NCBI RefSeq assembly: GCF_032854445.1 | Contig: NC_088301.1 | Coordinates: 19,523,808 to 19,587,807, forward strand | DNA length: 64,000 nucleotides | Direction of reading: 5' to 3' | DNA from: Liolophura sinensis | Lineage: Eukaryota; Mollusca; Polyplacophora; Chitonida; Chitonidae | In this document: positions 42,311 through 54,220 of the stretch, piece after piece | How positions within the stretch are numbered: the first letter of the stretch is position 1 | How the letters are laid out: each line of letters opens with the position of its first letter | Notes under the pieces: generated by a model | What the model saw: the letters and a program-made list of their open reading frames with translations, nothing else | The model's database searches: none | What the model was told of the DNA's origin: nothing | Program-made: the position numbers and the translations under genes

Positions 42311-43575
42311 CCCCCACGGACAAAAACCCAGGCGGACAAAAGCCCCGTCATTTTAATTTATGGACAAAACATATCCGACAGTCTAACAAACATGTTGTTA
42401 AATATTTGTTGAGGGGAATTCATATAGTGTGGCCTTGTTTTTCTTCTAAAAAATTGTCATCAAAGGGTATCCCACTTTGAAACTTGGCTTTTCTGTCATA
42501 AGCATAAGTTTATTCTACCACTATACTTAATTTGTTTGGCTGAAATATTTCAGCATGGCATACAGGTTTTACTGTAGCTCACTACGATTCACAGTATCAC
42601 CTCGTAGCTGCCGTAAGGTATGCAGTTTGAGTCGGTTTACAGGCATCTTATGTAATTTTACATGTTCACTATAACAGATGTATTTTAAAAATTTCGATTA
42701 TTTAGGAATTTAAACCAAATCTTTTTATAGTTCAGAAGAAAAATATTTTTTTTCAAAAAAACTCTTAAAGTAGAATAAAAAAAAGTAGAAATTTATTTTT
42801 ATATGTTACTCTGTATTTTTTTTCTACTTTATATGCCCTACTTTATATCGGTGTATTTGATAAGTAAAATCAGTGTTTTATTGAGAATCAGTGATCTTAA
42901 AGTTAAACCGGAAGCATTCTGTATTAATTGCGTATATTAAAATCTATATATTTTCCCCTGAAATCAGGAAAAATGAATGTTGGTTGCATGTTTTTGGACA
43001 TCTACAATCTCAAAGATTGTAAACAGGCACATTTTGTTTCTTTTGTTGTCTGAGGTTGAAACTGCTATACAAGTATTTGAAATGCACGATTTTCTTTAGT
43101 GGTGTTAGGCTATAGCATGTAAATTTCTGGGATAGTAACAATTGACATATATGGGTAAGATTTCTGTTTTTAGAATAGGAAACACAAATTCTAACACAAG
43201 CTGCAATACAGCAAGTGTTTACTATACTTGTAAACTTCTTTAGTTTTCAGATAAGCCTGGAATGTATGTTGCACAATCTGTATGCAGCCAAGAGATATAT
43301 AACTCTTTCCAGCGCCAAAAAAAAAAGGCTAGAACGCATGGAAATTGTATGAATAAGAAGGGTTCTATGGATCTTAAACATGTATTGAAACCTGAAACGT
43401 CACTTCTGGGAGAATGTTTCAAGTTTTCTCAAGCTAATTATGTCGTTTACCATATACACTTAATACTGATCGAGGTGTTTATGTCCACTGGGGCTTTTGT
43501 CAGCTAGGGCTTTTGTCCACTGGGGCTTTTGTCTGTGGGGTTTTTGTCAGCTAGGGCTTTTGTCCGTCCCCACCC
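42311..43575 (-). mobile_element. Inverted-repeat DNA element, copy 2 (both ends)
   Basis: Left end ACGGACAAAAACCCAGGCGG then ACAAAAGCCCC; right end is a run of GGGCTTTTGTC-type motifs, the reverse complement. Length about 1.26 kb. The interior pairs with copy 1 in inverse orientation. Both ends carry multiple copies of the motif GGACAAAAGCCCC, four to six on the right end. No ORF resembles a transposase. Confidence 0.8.
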
Positions 43576-44940
43576 CGCCAAACATCTTGGCGATGAGGCG
43601 GGAAAAAGTAAAGGTGGACTACAGTTAGTTCAGATATGGGTTTGAGGAGTTTGTACATTTCCCTGCGTAAAAAATTTATATCCTGGCCAGTTAATATGAT
43701 AAATCCATGTTGTAAACATAAAGGGTCGTTTAGTGTTCAGGCAGATAATGACTGTCTGGCACTTCTTATCTCCCCTGTTTTGGGATGGTTGATATACTAG
43801 TGGGAAGTTCCTGGTTTGTTTCTTTGTTTGTGTTTTTGTTTGTTTACCGACTGTCAGAATACAAATATGTACAATAAAATAGATATGAGTAGGCCTGTAT
43901 AATTATAAACATACAGTCAAAGGATTGTGAGGCGGGAATAAGATTTGTTCTGTCCTGGCATTGGTATGAAAGGAATTTTAAACTAAGTGTTATAATAATG
44001 TATTTAAGTCAAAGATCATGTATATCAAGACAGAGAGATACTTAATTCACACTAAACAAAGTAGCTGAACATATTTGCGTATTATTATTTAAATACATGG
44101 TTTATGTTTGGTATCATGCAAAGTGTTAGTGCTCTTTTCATTTATGTGGGTGATACAGTGATAGTATTAACCCATCTTCTACGCAAGCTGCTGTCACACA
44201 GAAGACGTTACTAAGTTGTTTGGTCCTCTAGGTCTAATGTCTGACCAATGAAATCACTATTCATGTCCCAACTAGACAGGGTCACTATTTTACAGTGATA
44301 CGGAAATCCTTAAAGAGCTACACCATTGTCAAAACAATGTGTCTTGAAAGCAGGGTTAAAATTTAAAGAATTGAATGAGCTCAAGCTGCTTTCCTAAAAT
44401 GTGATGAAATGATACAGTGTATCAAAACCGCTGTTGAGCATGTAAGTTTCAGAAGATCATATGGAAACAAAACTTTTTGGTAATATTTTGGCATTTCCCA
44501 TTGCTGAAGTATGGCCATTGTTAAATGATGCTCTACTTTGTTGCACTCTTGATATCATTCCAGGATAATTATCTGTTAATTCTTTATGTTATGTCTGCAT
44601 GTGACTCAATTGTCATATCAAATAAATTTTGTGGAAACTACCAAAGATTGTGAGGACTCCTGTTAGTCATGGTAAATCCTTTCAAAGCACAATATGTTGA
44701 CTCTGCTCCACAGGGTATCCTTCTCAGCATTTTAAGAATTCCACCCAGTTTCTTTCTTGGGTCTGAGATAGCCCACAGTACTGTCAAAGTTTTTCTTTTA
44801 TGTAAACTGTACTTTTGAACAATGCACCGAGTTGTCACAGTACATATAAAATAATTACAAATTTCACCTGACAACAATCATGTGTTATGTATACAGTGAA
44901 TGTGTAAGTTGAAATGCTTGGAGTGAATGTATCCCGTTAT
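43576..44940. other. Intergenic between Roco and TGF-beta genes
   Basis: No gene, RNA or repeat family recognised between the inverted-repeat element and the 61-bp array. Confidence 0.5.
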
Positions 44941-45365
44941 TGTACATGTAGCAGTATTACAAGCTACGCTTAACTTCATAGTTCCCAGAGTAGATTCACA
45001 ATGTACATGTAGCAGTATTATAAGCTATGCTTAACTTCATAGTTCCCAGAGTAGATTCACAATGTACATGTAGCAGTATTACAAGCTACGCTTAACTTCA
45101 TAGTTCCCAGAGTAGATTCACAATGTACATGTAGCAGTATTACAAGCTACACTTACCTTCATAGTTCCCAGAGTAGATTCAAAATGTACATGTAGCAGTA
45201 TTACAAGCTACACTTACCTTCATAGTTCCCAGAGTAGATTCAAAATGTACATGTAGCAGTATTACAAGCTACACTTAACTTCATAGTTCCCAGAGTAAAT
45301 TCACAATGTACATGTAGCAGTATTACAAGCTTTGACTTCATAGTTCCCCGAGTATATTCACAATG
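44941..45365. repeat. 61-bp minisatellite, intergenic
   Basis: About seven units, each starting AATGTACATGTAGCAGTATT and containing TTCATAGTTCCCAGAGTAGA. Units differ by a few bases; the last is shortened. Confidence 0.95.
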
Positions 45366-46182
45366 TATTTATGCTTAATACCGGTACACTCAGATATAAA
45401 TGCGCAAACCGAAAATGCTATGTTAAATGGACCTTTCAAGAAACAAGCCCCCAAATGTTATTTATTTGTATACTGATTGATTTGTTTGTGGCCCAATTAA
45501 AATGGGAATTCAAGCCATAATTAATACACAGTTAACATTGTTATTTAACACCAAGAGATAACAGTATAACAGTTGCTTTTTGCTCTTATATTATTGTTTA
45601 GTATATTGTCAACACTGCTCGCGGTTGATATTCTTTACACACTGTATAAAGTGGAAGTGCAGATTGTATGTGTATTATTTCAACACATTTTTTATTGAAA
45701 GACTCTTGGCACTGTTTATTTTACATGCACACGGTATTATTTTTGTACCTTGAATTTGTATGGCTTGGCTATGAAGCTACATGTATGCGTGCGATTTCCC
45801 CATAGATGTTGAGCCCCGTGCTGGTATGCTGCAAACAGAAAGATCTGACGACACAATCTAAGAGCATGATATTTCACGAGTGTGCAGCATCAAGCACTCT
45901 GTCCGCTCAAAGGATATTACCTGTATTTATGTTTATAGCAGTCACAGAAACTGTCAGTTTATCACAGTACAGTATGTACACTGATTTGTACGACCATCAA
46001 TCGTGGTTTATTATATGGTTGTCCAAGGTTGCCAAGATTATTCCATATCTGAAAATTACATGCACATGTAGATCATGTATGTATATACCTGTAAAAGTCC
46101 ATCATATGATGTTGAGAGGAAAAATGGTTTCCTGTTGAAGGTTTATAGCATCCTATAAAGTTAAATGTCCTAGGGCAAAGTC

Positions 46183-46355
46183 CCTCTGGAATATCCGGCT
46201 TTACGTGGGAATGTTAGCCAGAAGCGCTCAGATTTTCTGGTGTCTCCTGGGTTCTACCTGGTTTTCTCCCACATTAATGCTGGCTGCTGGTCGTATAAGT
46301 GAAATATTCTTGAGCTCGGCGTAAAAAATGATCAAATAAATAATTGAATAAATGC
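46183..46355 (+). mobile_element. SINE family 1, 5'-truncated
   Basis: TCTGGAATATCCGGCTTTAC through TATTCTTGAGCTCGGCGTAA and an A-rich tail. Confidence 0.8.
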
Positions 46356-46799
46356 TCTGGAGCAATGTCTTGTACTCTTATAGTCCTGTGGACATATGTC
46401 CTGTCACATTAAAGTTGTGTTGCTGTTTATTAAAATATGTCAGGCCATTACCTTTGAACTAGATCTTTATTATCAGTTCTCTGTGATTGTTTATGTATAT
46501 GTTTCACATATTACTTTTTTGTGGTTTTGAACTCACGATATTTTGACTGGGGGCAAACAATTTCTTTAACTATATATATCCCACATGTTTTTTATGTTAC
46601 ATGATTTTTGTGTTGATGTTTCTTTACGGGACCATTGTGTGAGGATTGTATTCTATGTATATATATTTTTTATTATTATGTTTTTCCTTCTCATTTAAAC
46701 ATGTATTTATTTTCTCCAAGCATCTTTGATCCATGTCTATACATGTATAGTAGAGGCAGTATTGTTGATCATGTTTGAGATAAAATATATGGTTTCATA

Positions 46800-47130
46800 G
46801 TCACGTTGTTGTTGTTGTTGATATTTCAGCGTGTGTGATTACTTCCTGCAGTACAAATACAGCGTCTTGGTAAAAATAACAAGAATTTATGGAGCCGACG
46901 TTAGACATGGGATTCCGGGTGTCATCACATTATATCTGAACGGGAATCTTGTACGAATTATTGACAATGTTTTATTCTTAGAAAGGTCCAGGATAGAGCA
47001 AACTGTATTTATTGGAGAGGCGGCATATTTTTTTTATCCCATTGTTACATCAAAAATGGATTGTAGGGCAACGACCACAGTGTTACAAACTATCAGTTTC
47101 TATACTGTCTCTTATGTGATGTCATCATGA
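46800..47130 (+). other. Unexplained open frame after an acceptor-like site
   Basis: (TTG)n and TGATATTTCAG precede an open frame of about 100 codons (YFLQYKYSVLVKITRIYGAD..., GVITLYLNGNLVRII...). I recognise no family. The frame has a mixed, gene-like amino-acid content but no donor or partner exon is evident. It may be chance or a relic exon. Confidence 0.2.
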
Positions 47131-47247
47131 TGAGCTAGGAGAGGAACATTTAGCATGAATAAAATGAGTTCAAGGCCCTACTGCTGAGCATCTGGCTGAA
47201 AAACTCTCCATAGATAAAGTTATTATTTTGAAATCCACCCATAAAAG

Positions 47248-47427
47248 TTTATTACAAAGCTGGGTCAAGTTTATTACAAAGCTGGGTCAAGTTTATTACA
47301 AAGGTGGGTCAAGTTTATTACAAAGCTGGGTCAAGTTTATTACAAAGCTGGGTCAAGTTCATTACAAAGCTAGGTCAAGTTTATTACAAAGCTGGGTCAA
47401 GTTTATTACAAAGCTGGGTCAAGTTTA
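47248..47427. repeat. 22-bp minisatellite, intergenic
   Basis: Eight units of TTTATTACAAAGCTGGGTCA plus AG, almost identical. The open frames over it are an effect of the repeat. Confidence 0.95.
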
Positions 47428-47579
47428 TAGTCTGGATTCAAAATCATCAAAGATATTCCTGGTTTAATTCCAACTGGTTTATTCAAGGTCTGTAATTTTT
47501 CTATAATGGTTTCTAGGACTGTATGTGTACGTACATTTATGATGCCTGGTTGATGCAAAAGGCTGTTTGATCTCTTCCG

Positions 47580-48110
47580 AATCTGGTTTCAGATCAGTTC
47601 ATAAGCTTTCTGGTTTCTGCTAACACTTTCTGATCAGTTCATAAGCTTACTGGTTTCTTCAAGTGCTTTCCGATTTGTTCATAAGCTTTCTGGTTTCTGC
47701 CAAGGCTTTCAGATCAGTTCATAAGCTTTCTGGTTTCTCCATGTGCTTTAAGATCAGTTCATAAGCTACTGGTTTCTCCAAGTGCTTTCCGATTTGTTCA
47801 TAAGCTTTCTGGTTTCTCCAAGTGCTTTCTGATCAGTCCATAAGCTTTCTGGTTTCACCTAGTGCTTTCTGATCAGTTCAAAAGCCTACTGGTTTCTCCA
47901 AGCGCTTTCTGAACAGTTCATAAGCTTACTTGTCTCTTTCAGTTTCCGATCTTCTTATTACCTTTCTGGTTTCATTGTGTGCTTTCAGATCTGTTTATTG
48001 CCTTTCTGGTTTTATCATGTGCTTTCAGATCTGTATATTGCCTTTCTGGTTTTATCATGTGCTTTCAAATCTGTTTATAACCTTTCTGGTTTCTTTAACC
48101 ACTTGCAGTC
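47580..48110. repeat. 40-bp degenerate minisatellite, intergenic
   Basis: Units of about 40 bp with CAGTTCATAAGCTTTCTGGT and AGTGCTTTC; the last units drift to GATCTGTTTATTGCCTTTCT. Confidence 0.9.
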
Positions 48111-48995
48111 TAGTCCTTCCAAGCTTCCTGGGTGCGAAATACCAGGTGTATGCAAAACACTTGCTGGTTGAATACAGAAATCTGTATTGTATATAACACC
48201 TTTCTCATTTATTTAAGAATCTCTGAAAGGCATTCTGCATGTTTTGTTTTTTCATCCAAAAGGCTTTCTGGTTTCTTCAGTGAGCTTCTTGGCAGTTCTG
48301 ACCGTTTGGGTTTTACTTAAATGTATAAATGTTCTTGTGATTTTCTCAAAACTTTGCAGGTTCAATAATGAGATGCCATTTTTCGAAGACATGAGGCTCT
48401 TTTGACAGACAATGCAAATGTACAGCAGATGTATGATGTAGCCATTAATCTAATAATCAAATACAAAATACAATTACATGTAGACCTGCATTTAAGAAGA
48501 ATGGCCCTTTCTGTTTCTATTTCTTGCATATAAAATGACGGCTGATTAACAGTGAAGTTAAAGCTCAGTTCTGCAGGAGATGGATTGTGTTGGCCACACA
48601 AGAAGCATTAATTACAGGCTTTTGTGAAAGAGTGGGTGATAAGAAATGATTTGTTACAGTACGCTACCGGTATCTAGTAATCATATACCCTAGCTTGTTT
48701 ATTCAATCACATGCTAATAATTGTCAGATTAGATTTGTACCAGATGGAAATAACTGACTTTTTTATTGGCAAGCAAAGCAGCTAGGTGTTGATTTCACCG
48801 AAATCAAATAAAGGCTAGCACAACTCAAGGGCCATATTTTCTTCTGGCGCACAGACTTATACCAGGTGCAGAATTTTACACTAACCAGCCGAAAGTTTCT
48901 CGCCGCCACATTTTGACGGGAGCGAGGTGCCAGAAAACACTTAAACCAAAAAGAGAATCAGCAAGGTTTGAGGCTGAAAACCTGACCCACCCACA

Positions 48996-49326
48996 ATGTC
49001 CGTGGGTAGGTTGCTGGTAATGTGTTCAGTTTTCTTGAGCTGCATGTGTAGAGGTGAGAGAAAAGAAGAGGAGAAAGCGAGTAATCTTTTCCCCGGACAT
49101 GACGTAGCTTCGTCCCGGATGAAGTCGTTGTTGGAATCCAGTGGAATCTTGTCCGAAGGTTTAAGGTTAGCGGACCTCCAAAAGACGGCTGAAAACTCCA
49201 GCGAGGACACTCAACCCCACGATTACATTCTGTCTGTGTGGGCAGCGATGATGGCTGGGGAGGAGAATAACAGGGAGCCGCAGAAAGAGCCGAGTGTAGT
49301 GGCAGTTTTGTCGGAACCACCTACAG
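48996..49326 (+). CDS. TGF-beta ligand exon 1: signal peptide and start of propeptide
   Basis: ATG with A at -3. MSVGRLLVMCSVFLSCM is a hydrophobic secretion signal, followed by a charged linker and LPxxLxxxG-like propeptide helices (MKSLLESSGILSEGLRL). Of two possible donors (49327 and 49382), only CAG|GTAAAC at 49327 keeps frame with exon 2. Confidence 0.88.
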
Positions 49327-52300
49327 GTAAACTGTCACCGGTCGAGCGTCACCCACAATCAAAACCGAAACCAAAATATAGGTATGCCACTACCACGAAC
49401 TGTAGACCTTTAATCTAAATATGCTTGGCTGCGTTTCATGTAAGGACCTCCTGATATGTACTGATTTATAGTCGACCATCAACGTGTATGATTCGGAAGA
49501 AAACAAATGCATTACTTCAACCTTTTCTTGGCACAGTCCAGCATTATGGTTATAATTTTTTTTTATTTGTATTTTGTTATTGTTTTTATTTCTGTTAGTT
49601 CTATAGAATGAGGACATGTAGTTAAATGTGGGTTAATTATTGCTGTGTTGCAGATGACGTTCATGTTTTGAAGGAAATGACATTGATGTTCAGTTTAAAC
49701 AAAAGCCTGTCCCAAGGTGTGGAATCAGTGACAGCCGCTGAAATAATTCTGTACAAGAACTCAAAGCTATCTGCAAGAGACTCTGACAGCGACACAGTTA
49801 CAGTAAAACTTACGGTCTATAATGCCAATGGTAAGCTTGACTTCATAACAGTAAAAAAACAAAATAAATCAACAGCAGAACTGCAGCAGTTCTCACCCCA
49901 GCATATTCCAAGTAGCTTTGGATAATAAGACAGGTATGACTATAAAAAATGTTTTGGTAGGCCCAAACATATGGCAGTTACAACAGTTAGGCAAATTGAG
50001 CTCATTAATGTGCAGATTTAATGTACTTATGTATATGTAATTTTGAAAAGACCAAGATCCCAAGGCCATAATTAAATCACCTTTTTGTTTACGTCGGTGC
50101 TCTCTAAGGAAAACCTGGGTGTGAAGGCACCCATTTTGTTTGTATATGAGCTTGTATTTATGCTTGGGTTTAACATCGTGCTTAGTAATTTTTCAGTCAT
50201 ATGACAACCAGTCATTGACTATGTGTACATACATGTATACTAGGGGTCTCCATGGCACAGTTGGTTATTGCGCTAACAGTGTAATGGCTCAGGAGCCTCT
50301 CACCACCACGGTCGCTTTGAGTTCAAGTCCAGCTCATGCTGGCTTCCTCTCTGGCCGTAAGTGGGAAAGTCTGCCAGCAACCTGTGCATGGTTGTGGGTT
50401 TCCCCTGGGCTGTGTCCGGTTTCCCAACACCATAATGCTGGCCGCCAGTGTATATGTGAAATATTCTTGAGTACGGCGTAAAACACCAGTCAAATAAATA
50501 AATAAATACACGTGTACTCTGTCTTCTTGAGGCAGGGCAAGTCCATGCCACCAAAGTGTTGGCACCACTGACTGAAGTATCAGACTCAAGACACCAGACA
50601 TGATACCCTTATCTTGTCACATTGTACTAACACTGGGCCAACCAGTCCTGTTTCCTTGCTCTAACCTCTCAGTGCTGAGCATCAAGCGGAGTAGTAACAA
50701 GTACCATTTTTAAAGTCTTTGGTATGACCTGACCTGGGTTTGATTTGTTTGTTGTCAGAGCAGTGTAAGGTGAGGTTTTTGGGAGGTTGTTTTCGCTGTT
50801 TACGTGCCACATATTTACTGTTTTGTGCCAAATTGGGCATCAACATGATGAACCCAGCCTTTCCCACCAATATTTCATGACGAACAAGTGATTTGATTAA
50901 AATTTAGGGCTATTTAATTTTTTTATGTATTTGATTTGTGTTTTATGCCAAACTTATATGACGGCAGTCAGCATTATGGTCGCAAGAAACTGAGCAAAAC
51001 TCGGGGGAAACCCTTGGCCATCCGCAGGTTGGGGACAGATTAAGTTTTTGTTTTTCTCTGATATTATTTTCTGCTTCATCACTATGTATATTCTACCCCT
51101 GAGTGACCTTGACCTTCTTCAAGATTTCTGATGTGAAACGAGGAAAGAGAGCAACACATGCTGTGTTTGGAGTACGTGTGCACTATGGGTGACTGGGTGT
51201 GTGGGTGTGACCAAAGAGATTGCATCTTTGAATTCACCTCTCACTGCTCTGGCTACATCAGGATATTGGTCATGCAGGTGCCTGGTTTTTCGATGTTCAG
51301 GGTAACTGCGTGCTCTTGGGTTTCCTCCACCCATAAACCTGACCTCCATATCTATAATATTGTATTGGCAAACAATACCTGAGTAATGTATTACGTTTTA
51401 GGAGAAACAAAATACATCAAGCTGTCAGCAGTAATTACTGTAATGTACTGATAACAACTGACAGCTTTTAGGTTATGCTGATGAAAACCAGCATAATATT
51501 TCATGGAGTTAAATGTTAGTTTCCACATGTGAGACAAGGTGCTGGAATTTTACCAAGTGCATGGTATATTGTGTGGAACAGAAAAGTTCATTTGGTATAC
51601 AGGTATATGTATCCTCTCCTACAGTGTGTGATTGTTTGGCTACTTGCCCCAGGCCTCTTAGTAATTAACCCACCAGTTTAAAACAGTCTGGTACACCCAC
51701 ACCAGTGCTGAATAGTGAAAACAGCTTTTCATCCTCGTTGACCCCAATGCAGCTAAGATGATTATACTGAGGCTGGGTGAAGGTTAATGGGGCAAACAGG
51801 TACAGGTACAACAATATTTGGTTTGTAGCTTAATTTGTGTGTGATATTTAGCAACTTTATTATCAGTGAAGTTTGAATGAAGATAATAAATACAGCTATG
51901 CCTGAATGATTCTTATAAAATAAGAATGACATACACAGTCCCAAACAATTCCTGATCATTTCTATGTTAAAAGTGAACAAATTCTAGACCCTGGAAGTTA
52001 GCAATGCAGCCATTGTGTGAGCGCTGTGGATTTTCACCAATTCTGTAATACTCAGGCTACCGACCTGAATTCAGTGAAATGTGTTCATCCAGGCACTCCT
52101 CAGCCAACTGGTACTAATATCTGGCAGATTGACCCTGTTTTTGACAAGCAGCTAACACAATTTTATTTTTGAATAATACATATTAAAGCCCACTACTTCA
52201 CTTATCTTTGTTTAACATGGATTGGTTTTATTCAGTCACCATCAATTCATGTCATTTAACCATTCATTGTTGAATTCTAATGATGTCTCATTCTATTAAA

Positions 52301-53642
52301 GCTATAGTACACTGTGCCACAATTAAGTTTGTTCTACAATTCAGCATTTTTTTAATTTACATGTATGTAAATATATAAAGTCTTCGTATATAAAGTCTCA
52401 ATATAGTACGCAGTCAATAGCCCCAGAAATGAAAATTGGGACACATTTTACTGTAAATAACACTGATGCGTTCCCAAGTTTATCTTTTTTATCCAAAAAT
52501 AAGCCATTAAATCGATAACATTTTAAATTTTTATGTCGTTGAAAAGTGGCTTTTTAGAATCAGCCCCTGAAACACCACAAAACGATATTGTCTTATAAAG
52601 TCAAAACTTTAAACTTGGGCCTGTCCCGTAAGTTCAGATTGGTATAATTTTTATCTAACATGTCTAAACGGAATGTATGTAAGAATGTCGTTTTTGACAA
52701 CATTTGGAATCATTTAAAATGTTGACTTTGCATTACAAAGTCAGCGTCTTATTAGGTGGGTTTTAACAAGTTAATGGAAACTGGAATATGAATTATCAGT
52801 TTGCCATTCCAGGAAAATACAGTCCCATAAAAAAGATAATTCTGTTATTTACTAAAAACCTGTGTTTTTGACTTACAGATAACCAGTTTAACTCAACCTA
52901 CACCAGAGAGCTGACCAACCAGAGTAACACGATATTGTTGTTCAATGTGACTAAGGTGTTCAAAAAGCTTGTGGAGGAAATGAGCTCTGAAATGAAGGTG
53001 ATAATAAGTCTGAATACATCAGTCACAGAAAACCTGGCCACATCATCTGTCGGAGACTATCTGGTAACAGAGGACCCCACACACGTACCCCTACTCATTG
53101 TCTACCATAACATGGTGCCTCTAGACCCCGAAGACAGACTCACGAGTGTAGGCCAGAAGATCGACGATGAGGGTGATTACCTGTCCAGTGAAAACACGAG
53201 CGGTAGCAGGCAGAGGTTGAATGTTGGGTTTGATGCGCACAACAGCTCTGACCACAGGATGCGCCGTAAAGCGAGAAGATACCGTGCTCAAAGCAGTGTG
53301 ATTCACAATCACAACCCAAACTGCCACCTGCACAGCTGGGTTGTTGATTTCCACGCAGACCTGCGCTGGACCTGGATTAAATTTCCCACTTCCGTCAGAC
53401 TGAATTTCTGCGGTGGCATCTGTCCTTCCCCTCTAGCTGGCAAGGAGCTCAATTCCACCAACAATGCTTTCATCCGTGACCAGTACATCGTGGCAACAAA
53501 ATGGCAACACCGAGAGATCCCGGCCACGTCTTGTGTCCCCATCAAACTGGCTCCTATCGATGTGTACTATGTTGCCGCAAACAACGATCATGTTATTCGC
53601 CGTCTGCCTGATGTGGTTTCTGAAGACTGTGCCTGTCTCTAA
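48996..53642 (+). CDS. Divergent TGF-beta superfamily ligand, three exons
   Basis: Exons 48996-49326, 49654-49830 and 52879-53642 join in frame (331+177+764 nt) to 423 residues plus TAA. Residues 1 to about 19 form a signal peptide. The propeptide has several N-glycosylation sites. A basic furin-type site RMRR ends at 299. The mature domain of about 124 residues has the family layout: Cys318, WVVDFHADLRWTWIKFP, FCGGIC (Cys347, 351), P-x-x-SCVP (Cys388) and CAC (Cys420, 422). Only six of the usual seven knot-region cysteines are present: Ser387 replaces the first of the CC pair, which normally links the dimer. Secreted growth factor; BMP/GDF/nodal class is unresolved. No promoter motif is clear. 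Confidence 0.93.
49654..49830 (+). CDS. TGF-beta ligand exon 2: propeptide
   Basis: Acceptor GCTGTGTTGCAG, donor AATG|GTAAGC. The residues LKEMTLMFSLN and VTAAEIILYKN are the beta strands of a TGF-beta propeptide (LAP) fold, in which 'ae L.ly' is characteristic. Confidence 0.9.
50155..50760 (-). mobile_element. tRNA-derived SINE, family 2, split by a family 1 SINE
   Basis: The tail half is at 50155-50240 (TAATTTTTCAGTCATATGAC) and the head half at 50515-50760 (GACCTGACCTGGGTTTGAT), both in reverse, with a full family 1 SINE between them. Joined order agrees with the copy at 24262. Confidence 0.75.
50246..50508 (+). mobile_element. SINE family 1, full length, inserted in a family 2 SINE
   Basis: CTCCATGGCACAGTTGGTTA (A box), GAGTTCAAGTCCAGCTCATG (B box) and TTCTTGAGTACGGCGTAAAA with an (AAAT)n tail. 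It is flanked on both sides by the two halves of one family 2 copy. Confidence 0.9.
50920..51042 (-). mobile_element. SINE family 1 fragment
   Basis: TATGTATTTGATTTGTGTTT, GCATTATGGTCGCAAGAAAC and GGGGGAAACCCTTGGCCATC in reverse. Confidence 0.75.
51165..51350 (+). mobile_element. tRNA-derived SINE-like repeat, family 3
   Basis: TTTGAATTCACCTCTCACTG (B-box region), GGTAACTGCGTGCTCTTGGG and TTTCCTCCACCCATAAACCT. Confidence 0.5.
52879..53642 (+). CDS. TGF-beta ligand exon 3: propeptide end, cleavage site and mature domain
   Basis: Acceptor TTGACTTACAG. It continues the propeptide (FNVTKVFKKLVE), contains the basic cleavage cluster RMRRKARR (296-303) and the whole cystine-knot domain (318-422). 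An N-glycosylation site (NST) lies within the mature part. A variant poly(A) signal ATTAAA is at 53929-53934. Confidence 0.95.
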
Positions 53643-53982
53643 AAGGATTTTTGTGCTTTGGATTCACAGAATAGCATCAGCTGAATTACTAGTAGCATTG
53701 GTACAATACGCATTGTTGTTCTCGTTAAGTTTTTCTTTTGCAAATTAGAAAATGTTTTTGTTCATCTTCAAAGGAGACATAAATAAGTTAAATGCAAATC
53801 AACAGTGAGTCATACATTTTAATTGTGCTTAATTTCACCATTTGAATTGATGCACTAGTTGAATTTAATTACCTTTATAAAATTAACATTTGAGACTACA
53901 GTTGTTGTAAATGTACATTTGTTTTAAAATTAAATTAAGTCCAGTTGTATGTGAGACTTTCATTTTTAAATTTATAAAAGTG

Positions 53983-54220
53983 GAACTACCCCATTTCTTC
54001 TAAAATTGGAGACAGATATCAATAATGTTGAAAGTAGAAAGTTACATTTCTTTACCAACCTTTTGGAAAAGTAAAACTGAGTATGTTGTTCATGAGATGG
54101 TCTAACCATCTGAGAAAAAAGAAACTCAGTATTCCTGTTAGAATTACATATATATTGGCTAAAATGATTAGACCAGGTGTCCCAAATTTTAGAAGAAATA
54201 GGGTAATTTGAGAGTAATAG
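53983..54220 (-). repeat. Dispersed repeat C, copy 2, with inverted ends
   Basis: CCCCATTTCTTCTAAAATTGG at the left and CCAAATTTTAGAAGAAATAG at the right form an inverted repeat. The interior is the reverse complement of copy 1. A MITE-like origin is possible. Confidence 0.6.

Larger units (their letters stand above)
49831..52878 (+). other. TGF-beta ligand intron 2
   Basis: 3 kb holding the nested SINEs at 50155-50760, a family 1 fragment at 50920 and a family 3 copy at 51165; no further exon seen. The frame across the intron is kept by the exons on either side. Confidence 0.85.

Noticed and set aside
44941-45365. CRISPR-like array
   Set aside because: The 61-bp units are tandem copies with no unique spacers, and the sequence is animal nuclear DNA.
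49327-49418. Extension of TGF-beta exon 1 to a donor at 49382
   Set aside because: The phase does not match exon 2 and gives an immediate stop; the donor at 49327 keeps the frame.
53121-53545. Minus-strand ORFs across the TGF-beta mature domain
   Set aside because: They are the opposite strand of a clear cystine-knot coding exon.
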